A DNA stretch of 58,565 nt from Mycobacterium sp. 852002-51961_SCH5331710 (lineage in GTDB: Bacteria > Actinomycetota > Actinomycetes > Mycobacteriales > Mycobacteriaceae), in NCBI RefSeq assembly GCF_001665535.1, contig NZ_LZSQ01000061.1, forward strand, positions 1-58,565, written 5' to 3'. A model generated the notes under the pieces. The model saw only the letters and a list, made by a program, of their open reading frames with translations. It ran no database searches and was not told the origin of the DNA. Within the stretch, counting starts at the first letter, position 1; each line of letters begins with the position of its first letter. Positions 46,155-56,286 of the stretch are shown here, in pieces. Made by a program: the position numbers and the translations under genes.

Positions 46155-48161
46155 ATCACGTCGGACACGCCGGACATCACTGAACTACTGGCCACAGCCG
46201 TCGCGGGTCTCGGCGGCCGCGAACGCGAAGGCCAGATCGAGATGGCCAAAGCCGTCGCCAACGCCTTCGAGACCGGTGAGCACTTGGCCGTTCAAGCCGG
46301 GACGGGCACCGGGAAATCGCTGGCCTACCTGGTGCCCGCGATCGCACGCGCGGTCGACAGCGACGAACCCGTCGTGGTGTCGACCGCGACCATCGCGCTG
46401 CAACGCCAACTCGTCGACCGCGACCTGCCGCGGCTGGCCGAGTCGCTGTCCGAAGCGCTGCCCCGCACCCCGGAGTTCGCGCTGTTGAAGGGCCGCGGAA
46501 ATTATCTGTGCCTGAACAAGATCCACAACGGAGCCGCGACCGAGCCCGACGACCGTCCGCAGGAGGAGCTGTTCGAACCCGTGGCGAGCAGCGCCCTGGG
46601 CCGCGATGTGAAGCGGCTCATCGCCTGGTCCTCGGACACCGAGACCGGCGACCGTGACGAGCTGACACCCGGTGTCGCAGACCGATCCTGGTCTCAGGTC
46701 AGCGTCTCAGCACGCGAATGCATCGGCGTGGCGCGCTGCCCGTTCGGCACCGACTGCTTCGCGGAGAAAGCTCGGGAGAAAGCCGGCCACGCTGATGTCG
46801 TCGTGACCAACCATGCGCTCCTGGCCATCGACGCGATCTCCGATGCCGCGGTGCTTCCCGAGCACCACTGGCTCGTCGTCGACGAGGCGCACGAGTTGGT
46901 CGACCGGGTGACCTCGGTGGCCACCGGCGAGCTGTCGGCGACGTCGCTCGGCGTCGCCCACCGCCGGGCCGCGCGCCTGATCGACGAGGAGCTCGCCCAG
47001 CGGTTGGAGGCGGCGACGGCGACGCTGTCGTCGGCCATCCACGACACCGAACCGGGCCGCATCGACGTGCTCGACGACGAATTGGCGACGTATCTGACCG
47101 CGGTGCGAGACGCCGCGCATCGGGCCCGCTCGGCGATCGACACCGCGCCCAGCGACCCGGCGGCGGCCTCCGCGCGCACCGAGGCGGTGACCGCGTTGAC
47201 CGACATCGGCGACACCGCCTCGCGCATCATCGACTCCTTCGTCCCGGCCATCCCGGACCGCACGGACGTGGTGTGGATCGAACGCGAGGAGACGCGCGGG
47301 TCCGTGCGGACGGTCTTGCGGGTCGCGCCGCTCTCGGTGTCAGGATTGTTGCGCACCAGTCTCTTTGAGAATGCGACGACCGTGCTGACATCGGCGACGT
47401 TGACCATCGGCGGCACCTTCGAGGCGATGGCCTCGGCGTGGGGGTTGAAAGGTGAGGACGCCCCGTGTTCGACGCCGCCGCCAGAGCGGCTCCGGTGGCA
47501 GGGCATCGACGTCGGATCGCCGTTCGAGCACGCGAAGTCTGGGATCCTCTACGTCGCAGCGCATCTGCCGCCGCCAGGACGCGACGGCACGGGATCGGCG
47601 GAACAACTCGACGAGATCGCCGGCCTGATCGCCGCGGCCGGCGGTCGGACGCTTGGGTTGTTCTCCTCGATGCGCGCGGCCAAGGCCGCCGCCGAGATCA
47701 TGCGCGACCGTCTCGACACCCCGGTGCTGTGCCAGGGCGAGGACACCACGTCGGCGCTGGTGAAGCGGTTCGCCGACGACCCGGAGACGTCGCTGTTCGG
47801 CACGTTGTCGCTGTGGCAGGGCGTCGACGTGCCCGGTCCGTCGCTGTCGCTCGTGCTCATCGACCGCATTCCGTTCCCCCGCCCCGACGACCCGCTGCTG
47901 ACGGCCCGGCAGCGGGCGGTGGCCGCCCGCGGGGGCAACGGATTCATGGCCGTCGCGGCCAGCCATGCCGCGCTGCTGTTGGCACAAGGGGCGGGACGAC
48001 TCCTGCGCACCGTCGAAGATCGCGGTGTGGTCGCCGTGCTGGATTCCCGGATGGCCACCGCCCGCTACGGCGGATTCCTGCGGGCCTCGCTGCCGCCGTT
48101 CTGGGCGACAACCGACTCGCACCGCGTCCGTGCCGCGCTCGAACGTCTACGCGCGGGCTGA
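46155..48161 (+). CDS. dinG: DinG-like Fe-S helicase (XPD family), non-canonical start
   Basis: About 668 residues: Walker A GTGTGKSLAYL, Fe-S cysteines around NYLCLNKIHN and ARECIGVARCPFGTDCFAEKA, DEAH box VVDEAHELVDR, C-terminal FGTLSLWQGVDVPG and GAGRLLRTVEDRG. Unwinds damaged or structured DNA with ATP. The conserved N-terminal region, including the R-x-x-Q Q-motif (REGQIEMA), lies upstream of the first ATG at 46242, but no ATG/GTG/TTG precedes it in frame after the pncB TAG. I therefore give an ATC at 46155 as tentative start; CTG at 46188 is the other option. Confidence 0.85.
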   Translation: MTSDTPDITELLATAVAGLGGREREGQIEMAKAVANAFETGEHLAVQAGTGTGKSLAYLVPAIARAVDSDEPVVVSTATIALQRQLVDRDLPRLAESLSEALPRTPEFALLKGRGNYLCLNKIHNGAATEPDDRPQEELFEPVASSALGRDVKRLIAWSSDTETGDRDELTPGVADRSWSQVSVSARECIGVARCPFGTDCFAEKAREKAGHADVVVTNHALLAIDAISDAAVLPEHHWLVVDEAHELVDRVTSVATGELSATSLGVAHRRAARLIDEELAQRLEAATATLSSAIHDTEPGRIDVLDDELATYLTAVRDAAHRARSAIDTAPSDPAAASARTEAVTALTDIGDTASRIIDSFVPAIPDRTDVVWIEREETRGSVRTVLRVAPLSVSGLLRTSLFENATTVLTSATLTIGGTFEAMASAWGLKGEDAPCSTPPPERLRWQGIDVGSPFEHAKSGILYVAAHLPPPGRDGTGSAEQLDEIAGLIAAAGGRTLGLFSSMRAAKAAAEIMRDRLDTPVLCQGEDTTSALVKRFADDPETSLFGTLSLWQGVDVPGPSLSLVLIDRIPFPRPDDPLLTARQRAVAARGGNGFMAVAASHAALLLAQGAGRLLRTVEDRGVVAVLDSRMATARYGGFLRASLPPFWATTDSHRVRAALERLRAG

Positions 48162-48229
48162 TTCTTTCTTATTCTGTCAACGCTTCACTGTGCGTGCCCC
48201 AGGCCGCCTCGACGCGAAAGGCGGCGTCC

Positions 48230-49660
48230 ATGAAACCAGTCCGCGCGGTGGCGGTGTTCTCGGCGGTGCTTGTGATGGCCGGGTGCACAACCACGCTACG
48301 GGGCGAACCCGTTTCGGTGTTCAGCGATCCGTTCCGCGTCGCGGGCATGCCGGCGACCGACGGCCCCACCGGTTTACGGCCGGACGCACGCGGCCCGTCA
48401 CGCGTGGTGGTGGGCACCGACGGCAGCGAGATCGACGAGCTCGGCCGCCAGGCGATCAGCGACATCGAGGAATTCTGGGAAGGCGCCTATAGCAGCGCCT
48501 TCGATGGCCAGTTCGAGCCGGTCGATCGCGTCTACTCCTGGGACGCCAACGGATTCGACAGCACCGGGTTCTGCGACACCGACACCTATGGTCTGGTCAA
48601 CGCCGGCTACTGCAACACCGACAACACGATCGGATGGGATCGCGGCGAACTTCTTCCGAGCCTGCGGCAGGAGTTCGGCGACATGGGCGTGACGATGGTG
48701 CTCGCCCACGAGTACGGCCACGCGGTGCAGAAGCTGGCAGGCCTGGCCGATGACGAAACCCCGACTCTGGTCTCCGAACAACAAGCCGACTGCCTCGCGG
48801 GTGGTTACATGCGCTGGGTCGCCGAAGGTGACTCACCGCGCTTCACACTGTCGACAGGCGACGGGCTCAACAACGTGTTGGCGGCCGTCATCGCTTTCCG
48901 CGATCCGCTGTTGAGCGAAGACGACCCGGAAGTCGGTGTCGACGAACACGGTTCGGCGTTCGAACGCCTATCGGCCTTCCAGTTCGGCTTCACCGACGGG
49001 CCCTCGGCGTGTGCGAGCATCGACATGCGCGAGATCGGCCAGCGCCGAGGCAATCTGCCCGTGCTGCTGGAAGAGGACGAGACCGGCGAGTGGCCCGTCT
49101 CCGAAGAATCGGTGCGATCGGTCATGGACGCGATGGGCATCCTCTTCAAACCCGCGAACCCGCCACGACTCAGCTTCGAACGCGCCGAGTGCACCGACGC
49201 GCGGCCGAGCCCGCCGGTGTCCTACTGTCCGGCGACGAACACGATCGCGGTCGATCTCGATGAGCTCGCAGAGATGGGCGCCCAGCCCGACATCGAGGAT
49301 CCGGTCGGCCTGGCCAGCGGCGACAACACCGCCTACTCGGTGCTGGTGTCGCGTTACATGCAGGCGATTCAGAACGAACACGGCGGCGTCGCACTGGACA
49401 ACGCCGAGGCCGCGCTGCGCACGGCATGCCTGACCGGGGTGGCGACCACCAAACTGTCCAAGAGCGTGACAACCCCGGACGGCAACACCGTGGCGCTCAC
49501 GGCCGGCGACGTCGACGAGGCCGTGTCGGGCATCCTCACCAACGGCCTGGTGGCCAGCGATGTCAACGGCGAATCGGTGCCGTCGGGGTTCTCCCGCATC
49601 GACGCCTTCCGCGTCGGTGTCCTGGGCGACACCGAACGCTGCTTCAAACGCTTCGACTAG
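48230..49660 (+). CDS. Lipoprotein zinc metallopeptidase (LpqM-like)
   Basis: 476 residues. Signal peptide with lipobox VLVMAGC (lipidated Cys near 19), and a metal site VLAHEYGHAVQ (HExxH) with the third ligand probably Glu in VSEQQADCLAGGY. Many Asp/Glu. Resembles the M. tuberculosis predicted lipoprotein peptidase LpqM in type; a YpfJ-like neutral metallopeptidase is the alternative. Acts outside the membrane. ATG 48230 fits; the frame from 47465 upstream is inside dinG. Confidence 0.82.
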   Translation: MKPVRAVAVFSAVLVMAGCTTTLRGEPVSVFSDPFRVAGMPATDGPTGLRPDARGPSRVVVGTDGSEIDELGRQAISDIEEFWEGAYSSAFDGQFEPVDRVYSWDANGFDSTGFCDTDTYGLVNAGYCNTDNTIGWDRGELLPSLRQEFGDMGVTMVLAHEYGHAVQKLAGLADDETPTLVSEQQADCLAGGYMRWVAEGDSPRFTLSTGDGLNNVLAAVIAFRDPLLSEDDPEVGVDEHGSAFERLSAFQFGFTDGPSACASIDMREIGQRRGNLPVLLEEDETGEWPVSEESVRSVMDAMGILFKPANPPRLSFERAECTDARPSPPVSYCPATNTIAVDLDELAEMGAQPDIEDPVGLASGDNTAYSVLVSRYMQAIQNEHGGVALDNAEAALRTACLTGVATTKLSKSVTTPDGNTVALTAGDVDEAVSGILTNGLVASDVNGESVPSGFSRIDAFRVGVLGDTERCFKRFD

Positions 49661-49667
49661 GCGGCAC

Positions 49668-50408
49668 TCAGATCTTTTTGGTCACGCCGTACCAGGCCAG
49701 CACCGCGTCGGACTGGTCGGTGGAGTGCACCAGATAGGCGTAGGACCGGATGAACGACTCGCCGACGCAGCCGTCGATCTTCACCCGAAAACCGCTGACC
49801 ATCACCCACGGGTCGGTGCCGGTGAACTCCTTCTTCGTCACCGGAACCACGTTCACCAGGCCCGGCTTGAGGCCGACGGTGATGCCGCCGCCGATGTTGC
49901 CGCCGAGGCTGGGCAGGACCCCGAAGTCCGATCCCTGGGCAACGGTGAGGCCGAGCAAGCCGATCGACGGGTTGATACCGGCGGTGCCGGTCAGCGAGAC
50001 ACCGTTCGACGTGCTCATGTCGATGCCGCAACCGATTTCGTAGCCGACCTCGAGCGTGCCCTGGGGCGCTTCACCATCGTCCGCGCCGACGAGCGACCCC
50101 TGGTACGTGCCGCCGACGACGTACTCGCGGGACGACAAGGCGGTCGTCAACGGCGGTATCGGCGCCTGCGTCTCCTCTCTGGCCGACAACGTCAACGTCC
50201 ACCCGTTCGGGGTATCGGTCACCGCGGGCGGCGTCGACTCGACGGCCCCGTCGGGCGGAGGCGGAGGCGGTGCACCCTCGGCGGGCACCTCGGCGACGAC
50301 CGGCTCGACCTCCGGATCGGCCGAGGCGGGTGCAACCCCCAAAGTGCCCAGGACACCCGCGACCGCGACCAGCGTCATACCTCGTCGCAGCACAATTCCA
50401 ACCGCCAC
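49668..50408 (-). CDS. MspA-like secreted porin-family protein
   Basis: 246 residues from GTG 50408 with GGAGG upstream. Sec signal ending ASA-DPE (about residue 33), then an acidic/proline-rich linker with PPPPPP, then an MspA-type beta domain: LSSREYVVGGTYQGSLVG and GTLEVGYEIGCGIDMS, ending DAVLAWYGVTKKI. Two cysteines (IGCGI, DGCVGES) could pair. MspA itself has no such linker, so this may be a relative rather than a true general porin. Convergent with the peptidase gene. Confidence 0.75.
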   Translation of the reverse strand: MAVGIVLRRGMTLVAVAGVLGTLGVAPASADPEVEPVVAEVPAEGAPPPPPPDGAVESTPPAVTDTPNGWTLTLSAREETQAPIPPLTTALSSREYVVGGTYQGSLVGADDGEAPQGTLEVGYEIGCGIDMSTSNGVSLTGTAGINPSIGLLGLTVAQGSDFGVLPSLGGNIGGGITVGLKPGLVNVVPVTKKEFTGTDPWVMVSGFRVKIDGCVGESFIRSYAYLVHSTDQSDAVLAWYGVTKKI

Positions 50409-50500
50409 TGCCCACCCTCCATCGTTAGCAACGCTTCGGAACCTACCGCGCCAGATGTGAGCCGCGGGCGGATGCTCCCAGAATCGGTCCGATCGCCCCG

Positions 50501-51346
50501 TCAGGTGGGCATGCGTAGGACGTGACCTGCCTCCAGCGCGACCCACACGGCGCCTTCGGCGTCGACCGCGAGCCCGTGGGGTTCACTGCCGGGCGGCAGG
50601 TCGATGGTCACGACGTCACCGTCTCCCCCGACACGGGCGAGCTGACTCGAACCCCACAGGGTCACCCACACCCCGTCGCTGGGATCGGCGATCACCGCGT
50701 GCGGCTTCCCGGGCAGTTCGATCTCCTGGATCGCGTCGTCCATCGGTATCCGGCCGAGTCGTTCGGCGAGGATCTCGGTGAACCACACCGCATCGTCGTG
50801 CGTGGCGGTGATGCCAACGGGACCCGAAGCGGCGGTGGGGGTTTCGCGCACGCTCAGTTCACCGGACAGGGTCAGCCTGCCTATTGCACCGGCCTGGTTC
50901 ATGGTGAACCACAGCGCGTTGTCGGGGCCGGAGACGATCATCGACGGGGCGCCGCCGACCGGATGGGTTTCGGTCAGCTCACCGTCGACCGAAACCCGCC
51001 CGACGACCCCGGACGTCATCGCGGTGAACCAGAGCGCACCGTCGGGTCCGACGGTGATGCCGTAGGGGTCGCTGCCGCCGGGCAGGTCGACGGCGCTGAG
51101 CTCGCCGGCGGTGGTGATGCGGCCGATTCTGTCGTCGTGGCGGGTGAACCACAGCGCGCCGTCCGGGCCTGCGGTGATGACCATCGGGCGGCTGTCGGGC
51201 CCGACCGGATACCGCGTGACGTCGCCGGTCGCCGTCACCCGGGCGATCTCGTGCGCCTGGGCCAGCGTCACCCACATCGCACCGTCGTGCCCGGCCGCGA
51301 TCCCGTACGGACCGCCGTCGACGGCGACCTTGAGCGCTTGTGTCAT
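50501..51346 (-). CDS. Beta-propeller protein, Vgb/streptogramin-lyase-like
   Basis: 281 residues built from about six repeats of the pattern G-x-DGALWFT ... IGRIT (for example GPDGALWFTRHDDRIGRI), the virginiamycin B lyase propeller. Lacks a signal peptide. In the fifth blade, KPHAVIADPSDGVWVTLWGS has Leu where lyase-type sequences I recall have Glu (WFTEWG), so streptogramin lyase activity is doubtful. Four nt upstream of glgP, same strand, so it is probably co-transcribed ahead of glgP. Confidence 0.75.
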   Translation of the reverse strand: MTQALKVAVDGGPYGIAAGHDGAMWVTLAQAHEIARVTATGDVTRYPVGPDSRPMVITAGPDGALWFTRHDDRIGRITTAGELSAVDLPGGSDPYGITVGPDGALWFTAMTSGVVGRVSVDGELTETHPVGGAPSMIVSGPDNALWFTMNQAGAIGRLTLSGELSVRETPTAASGPVGITATHDDAVWFTEILAERLGRIPMDDAIQEIELPGKPHAVIADPSDGVWVTLWGSSQLARVGGDGDVVTIDLPPGSEPHGLAVDAEGAVWVALEAGHVLRMPT

Positions 51347-51350
51347 GGCG

Positions 51351-53975
51351 TCACGCGAGCGTGACGAGGCCGAGCTCGTTGTCACCCGCCAACAGCGGAT
51401 GATGCGGCAGCACCCGGACCGTGTAGCCCACCGGTCCCGCGACCGGCAACGGCGCGGTGGCCGAGAACACGTCTTTGCCGCCGTCGGCGGGCCCGGTGTG
51501 CGCCATCGGCACGGTCACCGGATCGACCAGGTGATCGCCGGCGTCGACGCGGCCGAGCACCGCTTGCACCGCGACCTCGTCGGGCCGCAGACCGGCCAGG
51601 TACACGGTGGCGGTCAGCGTCAGCTCCGAGCCAAGCAGCGGGGTGTCGGGCAGCCCGTAGCTGTCGACGTCGGTGATCTGGAGCTTGGGCCACGACTCCT
51701 GGACGCGCAGCCGATAGTGCGCCAGATCCCTTGCGGCGCCGAATGGTTCACCATCACCACCCGGTTCGACGGTCCGCCGCAGCGACTGCGCCGCCGGCGC
51801 GTAGTACTTCTCCGTGTAGTCACGCACCATCCGCGAGGCCAGCACCTTGGGTCCGAGCACGATCAACGTGTGCCGCACCATCTCGACCCACCTCGCCGGG
51901 ACGCCGCGCTCGTCGCGGTCGTAGAACTTCGGCGCCACCGAGGTCTCGAGCAGGTCGTAGAGGGCGGCCGCCTCGAGGTCGTCGCGCCGGTTCTCGTCGG
52001 CCAGGCCGTCGGCGGTCGGGATCTCCCAGCCGTTCTCGCCGTCGTACCACTCGTCCCACCATCCGTCGCGGATCGACAGGTTCAGCCCGCCGTTGAGCGC
52101 GCTCTTCATGCCCGAGGTGCCGCAGGCCTCAAGCGGACGCAGCGGATTGTTCAGCCACACATCGCATCCCCAGTACAACTGACGGGCCATCGACATGTCG
52201 TAGTCGGGAAGGAACGCGATCCGGTGGCGAACCTCGGGCCGGTCGGCAAACCGCACCACTTGCTGGATCAGCGCCTTGCCGCCGTCGTCGGCGGGGTGTG
52301 ACTTACCGGCGACGATGAGCTGGATCGGCCGTTCGTCGTTGAGCAGCAGCCGTTCCAGGCGTTCGGGGTCGCGCAGCATCAGGGTCAGACGCTTGTAGGT
52401 CGGCACCCGCCGGGCGAATCCGATCGTCAGGACGTTGGGGTCGAAAGCCGTTGCGATCCAACCCAGCTCGGCCTCGGCCGCGCCGCGCTCCAGATAGGAG
52501 CGACGCAACCGCGCGCGCACGTCCTCGACAAGCTGCTCGCGCAGCTGCGAGCGGATCCACCACAGATGCCCGGTGTCGACCTGCTGCAGCCGGCCCCAGA
52601 CCGCGGGCTCTCGCGCACTGCTCAGGTCCTCGCTGCCGAGCAGTTCGCGCCCGAGTTCCATCCACTGCGGCGCCGCCCAGGTCGGCGCGTGCACACCGTT
52701 GGTGATCGACCCGATCGGCACCTCCTCGGGGTCGAACCCCGGCCACAGCTCGTTGAACATGTGCCGGCTGACGTTGCCGTGCAGAAGCGAGACGCCGTTG
52801 GCACGCTGCGCCAGGCGCAGGCCCATATGGGCCATGTTGAACTTGGTCGGATCGTCCTCTTCGCCGAACGCGACGATGCGATCGACGGGTAGGCCCGGCA
52901 GCAGCCGAGACATCTGCCCCGACGGGCCGTCGGTGGAGCCGCCGAAGTACCGCCGCACCATCTCCTCCGGGAACCGGTCGATACCGGCGGGCACAGGGGT
53001 GTGAGTGGTGAACACCGTCGACGAACGCACCACGGTCAGCGCGGTGTCGAAATCGAGCCCGGCGTCGATGAGTTCGCGGATGCGCTCGACACCGAGAAAA
53101 CCCGCATGCCCCTCGTTCATGTGGAACACCTCGGGCGAGGGCCTGCCCTCGAGCTCGATGAACGCCCGGATCGCGCGGACGCCGCCGATGCCGGCGAGGA
53201 TCTCCTGCTTGATGCGGTGTTCCTGGTCGCCGCCGTAGAGCCGGTCGGTCACGCCGCGCAGTTCGTGGTCGTTCTCCGGGACGTCGGAGTCCAGCAGCAG
53301 CAACGGAATTCGGCCCACCGGGGCGATCCAGACCCGGGCCCGCAGCTGGTTGTCGAGGCCCTGTTCGCTGGGCATCGCCACCGAAACCAGCACCGGGTGC
53401 CCGTCGCGGTCGGTGAGCAGTCGCAGCGGCAGACCCTGCGGGTCGATGGCCGGGTAGCTCTCGTGCTGCCAGCCGTCGGCGGTCAAAGACTGCCGGAAGT
53501 AGCCCGAGCGGTAGAGCAGTCCGACGGCGATCAACGGCAGCCCGAGATCCGATGCGGCCTTGAGGTGATCGCCGGCCAGGATGCCGAGTCCGCCCGAGTA
53601 GTTCGGCAGCGACTCGGCGACGCCGAACTCCATCGAGAAGTACGCGATGCCGTTGGGCAGCTGTGCGCCGTTCTCAACCTCCTGCTGGTACCACAGCGGG
53701 CGGCTGAGGTAGTCGTCGAGATCGGCGGCCAGACCGTCGAGGCGGTGCAGAAACGCCTCGTCGTCGGCGAGCGCGTCCAGGCGCTGCGGGCTGACCTGAC
53801 CCAGAAGACCCACCGGATCGCATCCGACCCGCTTCCACAGCTCGGGGTCGATCGCCTCGAACAGATCCTGCGTCGGCCGATCCCAGGACCAGCGCAGGTT
53901 GACCGACAACCGCTCGAGCGCTGCCAGCCGATCGGGCAGATGCGCGCGGACGGTGAACCTTCTCAGGGCTTTCAT
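51351..53975 (-). CDS. glgP: Alpha-glucan (glycogen) phosphorylase
   Basis: 874 residues of GT35 in the shorter branch typical of actinobacteria: NGIAYFSMEFGVAESLPNYSGGLG, HMNEGHAGF, VFTTHTPVPAG and EACGTSGMKSALNG with the PLP lysine. Releases glucose-1-phosphate from alpha-glucan. Divergent from glgE-glgB, so synthesis and breakdown share an intergenic region of 219 nt. The frame extends to 54068 but the family start is MKALRRFTVRAHLP at 53975. Confidence 0.94.
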   Translation of the reverse strand: MKALRRFTVRAHLPDRLAALERLSVNLRWSWDRPTQDLFEAIDPELWKRVGCDPVGLLGQVSPQRLDALADDEAFLHRLDGLAADLDDYLSRPLWYQQEVENGAQLPNGIAYFSMEFGVAESLPNYSGGLGILAGDHLKAASDLGLPLIAVGLLYRSGYFRQSLTADGWQHESYPAIDPQGLPLRLLTDRDGHPVLVSVAMPSEQGLDNQLRARVWIAPVGRIPLLLLDSDVPENDHELRGVTDRLYGGDQEHRIKQEILAGIGGVRAIRAFIELEGRPSPEVFHMNEGHAGFLGVERIRELIDAGLDFDTALTVVRSSTVFTTHTPVPAGIDRFPEEMVRRYFGGSTDGPSGQMSRLLPGLPVDRIVAFGEEDDPTKFNMAHMGLRLAQRANGVSLLHGNVSRHMFNELWPGFDPEEVPIGSITNGVHAPTWAAPQWMELGRELLGSEDLSSAREPAVWGRLQQVDTGHLWWIRSQLREQLVEDVRARLRRSYLERGAAEAELGWIATAFDPNVLTIGFARRVPTYKRLTLMLRDPERLERLLLNDERPIQLIVAGKSHPADDGGKALIQQVVRFADRPEVRHRIAFLPDYDMSMARQLYWGCDVWLNNPLRPLEACGTSGMKSALNGGLNLSIRDGWWDEWYDGENGWEIPTADGLADENRRDDLEAAALYDLLETSVAPKFYDRDERGVPARWVEMVRHTLIVLGPKVLASRMVRDYTEKYYAPAAQSLRRTVEPGGDGEPFGAARDLAHYRLRVQESWPKLQITDVDSYGLPDTPLLGSELTLTATVYLAGLRPDEVAVQAVLGRVDAGDHLVDPVTVPMAHTGPADGGKDVFSATAPLPVAGPVGYTVRVLPHHPLLAGDNELGLVTLA

Positions 53976-54055
53976 CGGGCCATCACGCGACCCAACATTA
54001 CTGACAATCCGCCGTTGCGCAGGGTCCGCGGTCGGACTGCTTCGCCCGCTTCGGG

Positions 54056-54083
54056 TTGGGTCGCGCACTAACGTGGGTATAGG
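54056..54083 (+). promoter_or_regulatory. Promoter-like TTGGGT-N16-TATAGG before glgE
   Basis: The hexamers fit a sigma-A-like promoter with a 16-nt spacer in the glgP/glgE divergent gap, about 110 bases before the glgE start. Nothing else is evident in this gap. Confidence 0.35.
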
Positions 54084-54194
54084 GCGCGACGAGGCTTATT
54101 GAACTTGACTGAGAACACGACCGAGAAGAACAGCGGCCACGTCGGCGGTGCCGGCGGAGCACTTCGGTGGCCGCGCCAGAAGAAGGAGTGGTAG

Positions 54195-56282
54195 GTGGCC
54201 GGTCGAATCGAAATCGATGACGTCGCGCCTGTCGTCTCCGGGGGGCGGTATCCGGCCAAGGCGGTCGTCGGAGAGATCGTTCCGGTCGCGGCCACGGTCT
54301 GGCGCGAGGGCCACGACGCGGTCGCCGCGACCTTGGTGGTGCGCTATCACGGCACGGCCTACCCTCGGCTCGCCGACGACCCGCCGGGGCTGGCCAAGAC
54401 CACCGAGGCGGTGCCGATCGAGACAGTGCTCACGGCCGGACCCCGCAAGAAGCCGCAACACCTGCCGATGTCGACCGGTCGGACCCCGGACGTCTTCCAC
54501 GGTGCGTTCACCCCCGATTGCGCGGGGCTGTGGACGTTCCGAGTGGACGGTTGGGGCGATCCGATCGCAACCTGGCGCAAGAACGTGACCGCCAAACTGG
54601 ACGCGGGTCAGAGCGAATCGGAGCTCTCCAACGATCTGTTGATCGGGGCCCGGCTGCTGGAGCGCGCCTCGGCCGGCGTGCCACGCCAGCACCGCTATCC
54701 GCTCATCGAGGCGGCGGCGCGGCTCCGCCAAGCAGGGGACCCGTTCACCCGCGCCGGCGCCGCGCTCGCACCGGAGGTCACCAGCCTGCTCGACGAGTAT
54801 CCGCTGCGCGAGTTGGTCACCCGCGGCGAGCAGTACGGCATCTGGGTGGATCGTCCCGAGGCGCGGTTCAGCGCGTGGTACGAGTTCTTCCCCCGCTCCA
54901 CCGGCGGCTGGGACGCCAAGGGCAACCCGGTGCACGGCACGTTCGCGACCGCCACCAAGGCGTTGCCGCGCATCGCGCGCATGGGCTTCGACGTCGTCTA
55001 CCTTCCGCCGATCCATCCGATCGGCAAGGTGCACCGCAAGGGCCGCAACAACAGCGTCACCGCCGCACCCAACGACGTCGGCTCGCCGTGGGCGATCGGC
55101 AGCGACGAGGGCGGGCACGACGCGGTCCACCCCGACCTGGGCACGATCGAGGACTTCGACGAGTTCGTCGCCGCGGCGCGCGACGACGGCATGGAGGTGG
55201 CCCTCGACCTCGCGCTGCAGTGCGCCCCCGACCACCCGTGGGCCAAGGAACATCCCGAGTGGTTCACCGTGCTGCCCGACGGCACGATCGCCTATGCCGA
55301 GAACCCGCCGAAGAAGTATCAGGACATCTACCCGCTGAACTTCGACAACGACCCGGCCGGACTCTACGAAGAGGTGCTGCGGGTCGTTCGGCACTGGATC
55401 GCGCACGGCGTCAAGATTTTCCGGGTCGACAACCCGCACACGAAGCCGCCGAACTTCTGGGCCTGGCTGATCGGCCAGGTGAAGAACGAGCACCCCGACG
55501 TCCTGTTCCTGTCGGAAGCGTTCACCCGTCCCGCACGGCTGTACGGATTGGCCAAACTCGGCTTCACCCAGTCGTATTCATATTTCACCTGGCGCACCGC
55601 GAAGTGGGAGATCACCGAGTTCGGGGAGCAGATCGCCGAGCACGCCGACTATGCGTGCCCGAACCTGTTCGTCAACACACCCGACATCCTGCACGAGAGC
55701 CTGCAACACGGCGGCCCAGGGATGTTCGCGATCCGCGCGGTGCTTGCGGCGACGATGAGTTCGGCCTGGGGGGTGTACTCGGGTTTCGAACTCTACGAAC
55801 ATCGCCCGGTCCGCGAGGGCAGCGAGGAATACCTCAACTCCGAGAAGTACGAACTGCGACCCCGTGACTTCGACGCCGCGCTGGCCGACGGCGAATCGTT
55901 GGAGCCGTTCATCACCCGGCTCAACGAGATCCGCAAGCTGCACCCGGCGCTGCATCAGTTGCGGACGATCAAGTTTCATCACGCCGACAACGACGCGCTG
56001 CTGGCGTACAGCAAGTTCGATCCCGTGACCGGGGATCAGGTGCTGGTGGTGGTCACGCTCAACCCGTTCGGGCCAGAGGAGGCCACGCTGTGGCTCGACA
56101 TGCCCGCGCTCGGGATGGAGCCCTACGACCGATTCTGGGTGCGTGACGAGATCACCGGTGACGAATACCAGTGGGGCCAGGCCAATTACGTGCGCCTGGA
56201 CCCGGTGCGCGCGGTGGCACACGTCTTGAACATGCCGCAGGTGCCCGCCGACCAACGACTCAATCTGCTGCGTAGGGAGTGA
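54195..56282 (+). CDS. glgE: GlgE maltosyltransferase
   Basis: 695 residues of GH13_3: N-terminal domain [20 protein letters not shown], then [12 protein letters not shown] segment ([15 protein letters not shown]), [40 protein letters not shown] with the nucleophile Asp and [10 protein letters not shown] with the general acid Glu. It extends alpha-glucan from maltose-1-phosphate. GTG 54195, with AAGAAGGAG upstream. Four nt ahead of glgB. Confidence 0.95.
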   Translation: MAGRIEIDDVAPVVSGGRYPAKAVVGEIVPVAATVWREGHDAVAATLVVRYHGTAYPRLADDPPGLAKTTEAVPIETVLTAGPRKKPQHLPMSTGRTPDVFHGAFTPDCAGLWTFRVDGWGDPIATWRKNVTAKLDAGQSESELSNDLLIGARLLERASAGVPRQHRYPLIEAAARLRQAGDPFTRAGAALAPEVTSLLDEYPLRELVTRGEQYGIWVDRPEARFSAWYEFFPRSTGGWDAKGNPVHGTFATATKALPRIARMGFDVVYLPPIHPIGKVHRKGRNNSVTAAPNDVGSPWAIGSDEGGHDAVHPDLGTIEDFDEFVAAARDDGMEVALDLALQCAPDHPWAKEHPEWFTVLPDGTIAYAENPPKKYQDIYPLNFDNDPAGLYEEVLRVVRHWIAHGVKIFRVDNPHTKPPNFWAWLIGQVKNEHPDVLFLSEAFTRPARLYGLAKLGFTQSYSYFTWRTAKWEITEFGEQIAEHADYACPNLFVNTPDILHESLQHGGPGMFAIRAVLAATMSSAWGVYSGFELYEHRPVREGSEEYLNSEKYELRPRDFDAALADGESLEPFITRLNEIRKLHPALHQLRTIKFHHADNDALLAYSKFDPVTGDQVLVVVTLNPFGPEEATLWLDMPALGMEPYDRFWVRDEITGDEYQWGQANYVRLDPVRAVAHVLNMPQVPADQRLNLLRRE

Positions 56283-56286
56283 CGAG

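Noticed and set aside
53001..54071. 356-codon plus-strand frame opposite glgP
   Set aside because: Antisense shadow of the glgP N-terminal coding region.
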